Below are positions 4,678 to 6,881 of a DNA stretch of 6,881 nucleotides, in pieces. Position 1 is the first letter of the stretch. Each line of letters opens with the position of its first letter. The DNA lies in the NCBI GenBank assembly GCA_964490835.1, contig CAZBEA010000066.1, forward strand, positions 1 through 6,881, read 5' to 3'. The notes beneath the pieces are model-generated. The model searched no databases. It had not been told where the DNA came from and saw only the letters and a list, made by a program, of their open reading frames with translations. The DNA comes from CAZBEA01 sp964490835 (GTDB lineage Bacteria; Patescibacteriota; Microgenomatia; Levybacterales; GWA1-39-11). Both the position numbers and the translations under genes were made by a program.

Positions 4678-5910
4678 TTATTCGGTGTGTGGATGATCGT
4701 CAAGTGACTGAAAAATTTCAGAATTTTCCGGGCCTTCTACCTCAAGAATAGCCCAGGCGCCTTTGTTGAGCCTTGCAAGAGCATGATCGACAAGGATATA
4801 TTTCCCTGGAACATCGAGACTGAATTCAACAATAGCAGCCCCACCTGCGGGAATTGTCGTGGTTTGAATATTCTTATGCGGCTCTGAGCCAATCGCAGCC
4901 TCTGGATATACTAAGTCAAATATTTCACCGATGATATGAAATGATGATATAAGATTTACTCCGCCATTCCCTACATACATTCGAATTCTTTCTCCTACCC
5001 TTGCTTTCATGCGTGGCATAGACTCAACTTTCCCATTAAATGTTACGTATGTGGGATGTCCATCGATGAGACCTTTAGAATCAAAAATAGTTAGCCCCTT
5101 TTTGCCCGCTCCCCCCAGAGTATACAGCTCACCCTGCATAACATAAAATTCCTTATCTACTTTCGGCAATCCTTCTTCGGGCTCGACCAATATAAGTCCG
5201 TACTGACCATGTGAATTATGCGTACTCACATTCGGCATCGCGCAGTGGTATACATACAATCCCGGATTCAACGCCTTCCAGCTGAACGACTTTGTTTCTC
5301 CTGGTGCGACGTGCGTGAGCGTCGCACCACCACCAGGTCCCGTGACTGCATGTAAATCTATATTATGATCATGCAGAGACGTTGGGTGGTTGGTCAAAGA
5401 AATACTAATAGTATCTCCAACTCTTACTCGGTACATTGGGCCGGGCACTTTTTTATCATACGTCCAGTAATTAAAATATGAGCCATTTGCAACTTGACCG
5501 ATAACTTCTTGAGCTACAATATCAATATGTATATTTTCACTATTGGTGCGTTCTATTGGAGCAGGAACGTCGTTCGGATCATGACCAATATCTTCAACTT
5601 GTTCAAATCTTCCCGACTTTAGTAAAAAAGTAAACGCGCTCACCAGTGGCACTGATGCAGGTTTGTTATCCGCAGTGTGCGAATGCATATAAACAGGCAT
5701 TTCAAGGAATCTTCCCTCAGGATTCAATACAAAAAAAGAAACAATCAAAAATATACCCAATCCTATACTCAGTACCTTAAGAGAATTCGGAATTTTTTTG
5801 AGAAGTTTTAGCTTCTTGCGGTAAAGAAAAAGAAGTGAGATCAGGACAAATAGAATAATAAACCACACTGCCAATTCGTAAAGAATGTAGAATATTACAT
5901 TAAAATACAT
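4678..5910 (-). CDS. nirK: Membrane-anchored copper nitrite reductase (AniA/NirK type) with axial Gln at the type 1 site
   Basis: This two-cupredoxin enzyme of 410 residues is predicted to reduce nitrite to nitric oxide outside the cytoplasmic membrane. Two N-terminal helices (about 5-30 and 44-62) flank a Lys-rich loop (YRKKLKLLKK), so both termini should face out. The catalytic part (about 125-396) resembles the neisserial AniA type, including YGLILVEPEEGLPKVDKEFYVMQGELYT in segments. Type 2 copper ligands are intact: His187, His222 and His376. So are the catalytic Asp185 and His325 (SSFHIIGEIFD). Type 1 ligands His182, Cys223 and His231 are present. The axial Met expected five residues after His231 is Gln236 (HNSHGQYG; AniA-like proteins have HIANGMYG). 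The codon is CAG at 5205-5203. The C-terminus ends in an acidic, His-containing tail. No electron donor or other denitrification gene lies nearby. A laccase is excluded by the two-domain layout and the NirK-specific residues. Confidence 0.93.
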   Translation of the reverse strand: MYFNVIFYILYELAVWFIILFVLISLLFLYRKKLKLLKKIPNSLKVLSIGLGIFLIVSFFVLNPEGRFLEMPVYMHSHTADNKPASVPLVSAFTFLLKSGRFEQVEDIGHDPNDVPAPIERTNSENIHIDIVAQEVIGQVANGSYFNYWTYDKKVPGPMYRVRVGDTISISLTNHPTSLHDHNIDLHAVTGPGGGATLTHVAPGETKSFSWKALNPGLYVYHCAMPNVSTHNSHGQYGLILVEPEEGLPKVDKEFYVMQGELYTLGGAGKKGLTIFDSKGLIDGHPTYVTFNGKVESMPRMKARVGERIRMYVGNGGVNLISSFHIIGEIFDLVYPEAAIGSEPHKNIQTTTIPAGGAAIVEFSLDVPGKYILVDHALARLNKGAWAILEVEGPENSEIFQSLDDHPHTE

Positions 5911-5916
5911 ATCTTT

Positions 5917-5945
5917 ACACTACCCTCATATTAACGGAATGTCAA
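5917..5945 (-). promoter_or_regulatory. Promoter of nirK, leaderless geometry
   Basis: A perfect -35 box TTGACA (5945-5940), a 17-base spacer and a poor -10 box TAGTGT (5922-5917, TAnnnT) precede the ATG at 5910 by exactly 6 bases. The predicted start of transcription is the A of the start codon. No Shine-Dalgarno is present, and no operator for nitrite or NO regulation is recognisable. Confidence 0.55.
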
Positions 5946-5981
5946 CAATAGTTATCCGTCTTAAATTGGCATGCAGAACGG

Positions 5982-6647
5982 TTATATCTTCTTAACCAAC
6001 TTTGCCAATAGTTCTCTGGCCAGGTCTTTTCCTCCTAACCCAAATGCAAGGCCTCCCGCAAGAGCTGCCATTCCGACAATCCCCGCAAAAAGAATTCGTA
6101 TCAGATCACTCGCAATTCCCAGTTGATTCAATACCACAAGAATTACAAATACCAGCACTGACCATCTTCCGACTTGTGCCACAGTCCGTACGCCTTCTCT
6201 TGAAACACCGCCAACCGATGCCATCAAAAGATCATATACGAGTCTTGATACCACAATTCCGACTATTAAGATAAGAACCGAAATAAATACTCGTGGCAAG
6301 AATCCCAATAACTCATTCAATACCTCAACAAATTGTCCAAGACCCCACACATCGACAGTTGGGATCAAGAACAGAATAATAACGAACCATCTGACTAACT
6401 CTGCCAGTATCTGTCCCCAATTTACTTTCTCCCGAGTCTTAGGACCCGGAAGGCTGTATTTTGCCAAAAATGAGTCGAGTTTTATGATCTTAAATAATTG
6501 CAATAGTAATTGTTTTAGAAATGAAGCAACAACTATACCAATCAAAAGAACAATCAGACCAGAAACAAAACGTGGAACAAAAATACCAACTGAAGTCAAA
6601 ACCGAATTGAGTGTTGTGCCAAGAATATCGTTTATTCCCTGATTCAT
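5982..6647 (-). CDS. MscS-related conserved TM-helix protein without the cytoplasmic vestibule
   Basis: This integral membrane protein of 221 residues has about five helices (22-50, 83-105, 116-145, 158-178, 183-205). It contains two copies of a two-helix unit. FVPRFVSGLIVLLIGIVV (23-40) aligns with FLPRVFISVLILIVGIVV (116-133), and the following helices share an Arg-Trp (RW, 86-87 and 161-162) and a later Gly-Leu/Leu-Gly turn. This matches the conserved TM-helix repeats found in MscS-like proteins. The last segment, AGIVGMAALAGGLAFGLGGKDLARELL (188-214 in parts), resembles the Gly/Ala-packed pore helix of MscS. The protein ends right after it, so the beta domain and cytoplasmic cage are absent. 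It may be a small channel, a channel subunit or another membrane protein. The stop lies 36 bases upstream of the nirK -35 box. The ATG at 6647 is fixed by a strong Shine-Dalgarno. Confidence 0.8.
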   Translation of the reverse strand: MNQGINDILGTTLNSVLTSVGIFVPRFVSGLIVLLIGIVVASFLKQLLLQLFKIIKLDSFLAKYSLPGPKTREKVNWGQILAELVRWFVIILFLIPTVDVWGLGQFVEVLNELLGFLPRVFISVLILIVGIVVSRLVYDLLMASVGGVSREGVRTVAQVGRWSVLVFVILVVLNQLGIASDLIRILFAGIVGMAALAGGLAFGLGGKDLARELLAKLVKKI

Positions 6648-6653
6648 CGTCCT

Positions 6654-6661
6654 TCACCTCC
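6654..6661 (-). promoter_or_regulatory. Full-length Shine-Dalgarno of the MscS-like gene
   Basis: GGAGGTGA is fully complementary to the usual 3' end of 16S rRNA and lies 6 bases before the ATG at 6647. It is the only convincing ribosome-binding site in the window and decides the start of this gene. Confidence 0.85.
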
Positions 6662-6700
6662 CCTCAGCACTTACCCTACCAGTATTCCATATCGGATAAA

Positions 6701-6729
6701 ATTATGCAATTTGCTACCCTAGCCATGAA
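6701..6729 (-). promoter_or_regulatory. Possible promoter of the MscS-like gene
   Basis: The -10 box CATAAT (6706-6701, 5 of 6) lies 17 bases after a weak -35 box TTCATG (6729-6724), giving a leader of about 47 bases. An alternative pair is TTGCAT (6709-6704) with AATACT (6686-6681), also 17 bases apart, giving a leader of about 27 bases. Either leaves room for the Shine-Dalgarno. Confidence 0.35.
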
Positions 6730-6740
6730 TTTGATAAAAT
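6711..6740 (+). promoter_or_regulatory. Promoter of tRNA-Lys
   Basis: The -35 box TTGCTA (6711-6716, 4 of 6), an 18-base spacer and the -10 box TAAAAT (6735-6740, 5 of 6) are present. A TG at 6732-6733 gives an extended -10 (TGATAAAAT). It overlaps the divergent promoter of the MscS-like gene. The predicted leader before the tRNA is about 80 bases. Confidence 0.5.
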
Positions 6741-6799
6741 ATACATCTGGAGTAATCTAGAAGCGTTCGTTCTCGAGGTTTCGGTTGGAATTCTAGGGG

Positions 6800-6830
6800 C
6801 CTGCCCTGAGAAGCGAAGCGCCGAAGGGTC
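6800..6830 (+). repeat. CCCTGAG...CGAAGGG-type intergenic repeat
   Basis: The segment begins CCTGCCCTGAG and ends CGAAGGGTC. From memory it resembles a family of short, imperfectly palindromic repeats common in environmental bacterial genomes (form CCCTGAGC-n-TCGAAGGG). CCCT and AGGG can pair around a 17-base middle containing GCGAAGCG. Only one copy is visible here, and its 3' end overlaps the tRNA-Lys acceptor strand. Calling it a repeat rests on recall, not on a second copy in the window. Confidence 0.4.
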
Positions 6831-6881
6831 CGGTAGCTCAATGGTAGAGCAAAAGCCTTTTAAGCTTTGGGTTCAGGGTTC
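6827..6881 (+). tRNA. tRNA-Lys(TTT), 3' end cut by window edge
   Basis: The acceptor strand GGTCCGG (6827-6833) is followed by TA and by the D arm GCTC-AATGGTA-GAGC. The anticodon stem AAAGC/GCTTT (6852-6856 and 6864-6868) encloses the loop CTTTTAA, giving anticodon TTT for lysine. The variable loop is GGGTT, and the T arm begins CAGGG-TTC at the window end. The acceptor 3' strand and the presence of CCA cannot be seen. Confidence 0.88.

Noticed and set aside
4678..5910. Laccase or other multicopper oxidase instead of nitrite reductase
   Set aside because: There are two rather than three cupredoxin domains, only one Cys-containing type 1 site, and the NirK catalytic Asp/His plus the second-domain VDHAL histidine are present.
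5946..5981. Possible terminator after the MscS-like gene (CCGT...ACGG)
   Set aside because: The stem has only four base pairs around a long loop and no U-tract follows.
1..6881. Archaeal origin, suggested by the CoA enzymes and the metallopeptidase-like fragment
   Set aside because: Promoters are TTGACA/TATAAT-like rather than BRE/TATA, the tRNA-Glu encodes CCA without an intron, and Dus, AniA-type NirK and YkvA are bacterial in character.

Overview
The window looks like part of a bacterial genome of the Candidate Phyla Radiation (Patescibacteria) type, probably a metagenome assembly. This is an inference from several signs. Genes are short and tightly packed, AT content is moderate, and promoters are bacterial sigma70-like (TTGACA / TATAAT). 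Many products are membrane-anchored, and archaeal-type enzymes sit among bacterial ones. A run of exactly 100 N (4021-4120) is a scaffold gap of unknown true length. All protein genes lie on the minus strand; only the tRNA-Lys at the right edge is on the plus strand.

Layout in transcription order, right to left. At 6827-6881 a tRNA-Lys(TTT) runs off the right edge; divergent from it is a small MscS-related membrane protein (5982-6647) with a very strong Shine-Dalgarno. Next is a membrane-anchored, AniA-like copper nitrite reductase (4678-5910) in which the axial methionine of the type 1 copper site is replaced by glutamine. A tRNA-Glu(TTC) with encoded CCA (4531-4607) follows and leads directly into a CoA-biosynthesis gene (3862-4515). 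The N-terminal part of that gene is an archaeal/eukaryotic-type phosphopantetheine adenylyltransferase. Beyond the gap, its C-terminal part looks like the end of an archaeal-type GTP-dependent dephospho-CoA kinase (DUF359). A small YkvA/DUF1232 membrane protein (3604-3861) abuts it. Then come a tRNA-dihydrouridine synthase (2614-3579), a membrane-anchored protein resembling LolA-fold lipoproteins (1638-2588), a two-helix small membrane protein (1413-1586), a secreted clan GH-A-like glycosidase (235-1368), and the N-terminus of a putative metallopeptidase (1-233, cut by the window edge).

The genes form no single pathway. The strongest signals are (i) a probable fusion, or tight pair, covering the last two steps of CoA synthesis in their archaeal forms; (ii) the nitrite reductase with an apparent stellacyanin-like axial ligand and a two-helix membrane anchor; and (iii) a repeated promoter geometry. 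In (iii), a -10 hexamer lies 6-8 bases upstream of the ATG in five genes, which predicts leaderless mRNAs, while the MscS-like gene has a leader and a full Shine-Dalgarno. No CRISPR array, insertion sequence or convincing rho-independent terminator was seen. No gene-free stretch exceeds 300 bases; the longest, 6648-6826, holds divergent promoters and a hairpin-like repeat.
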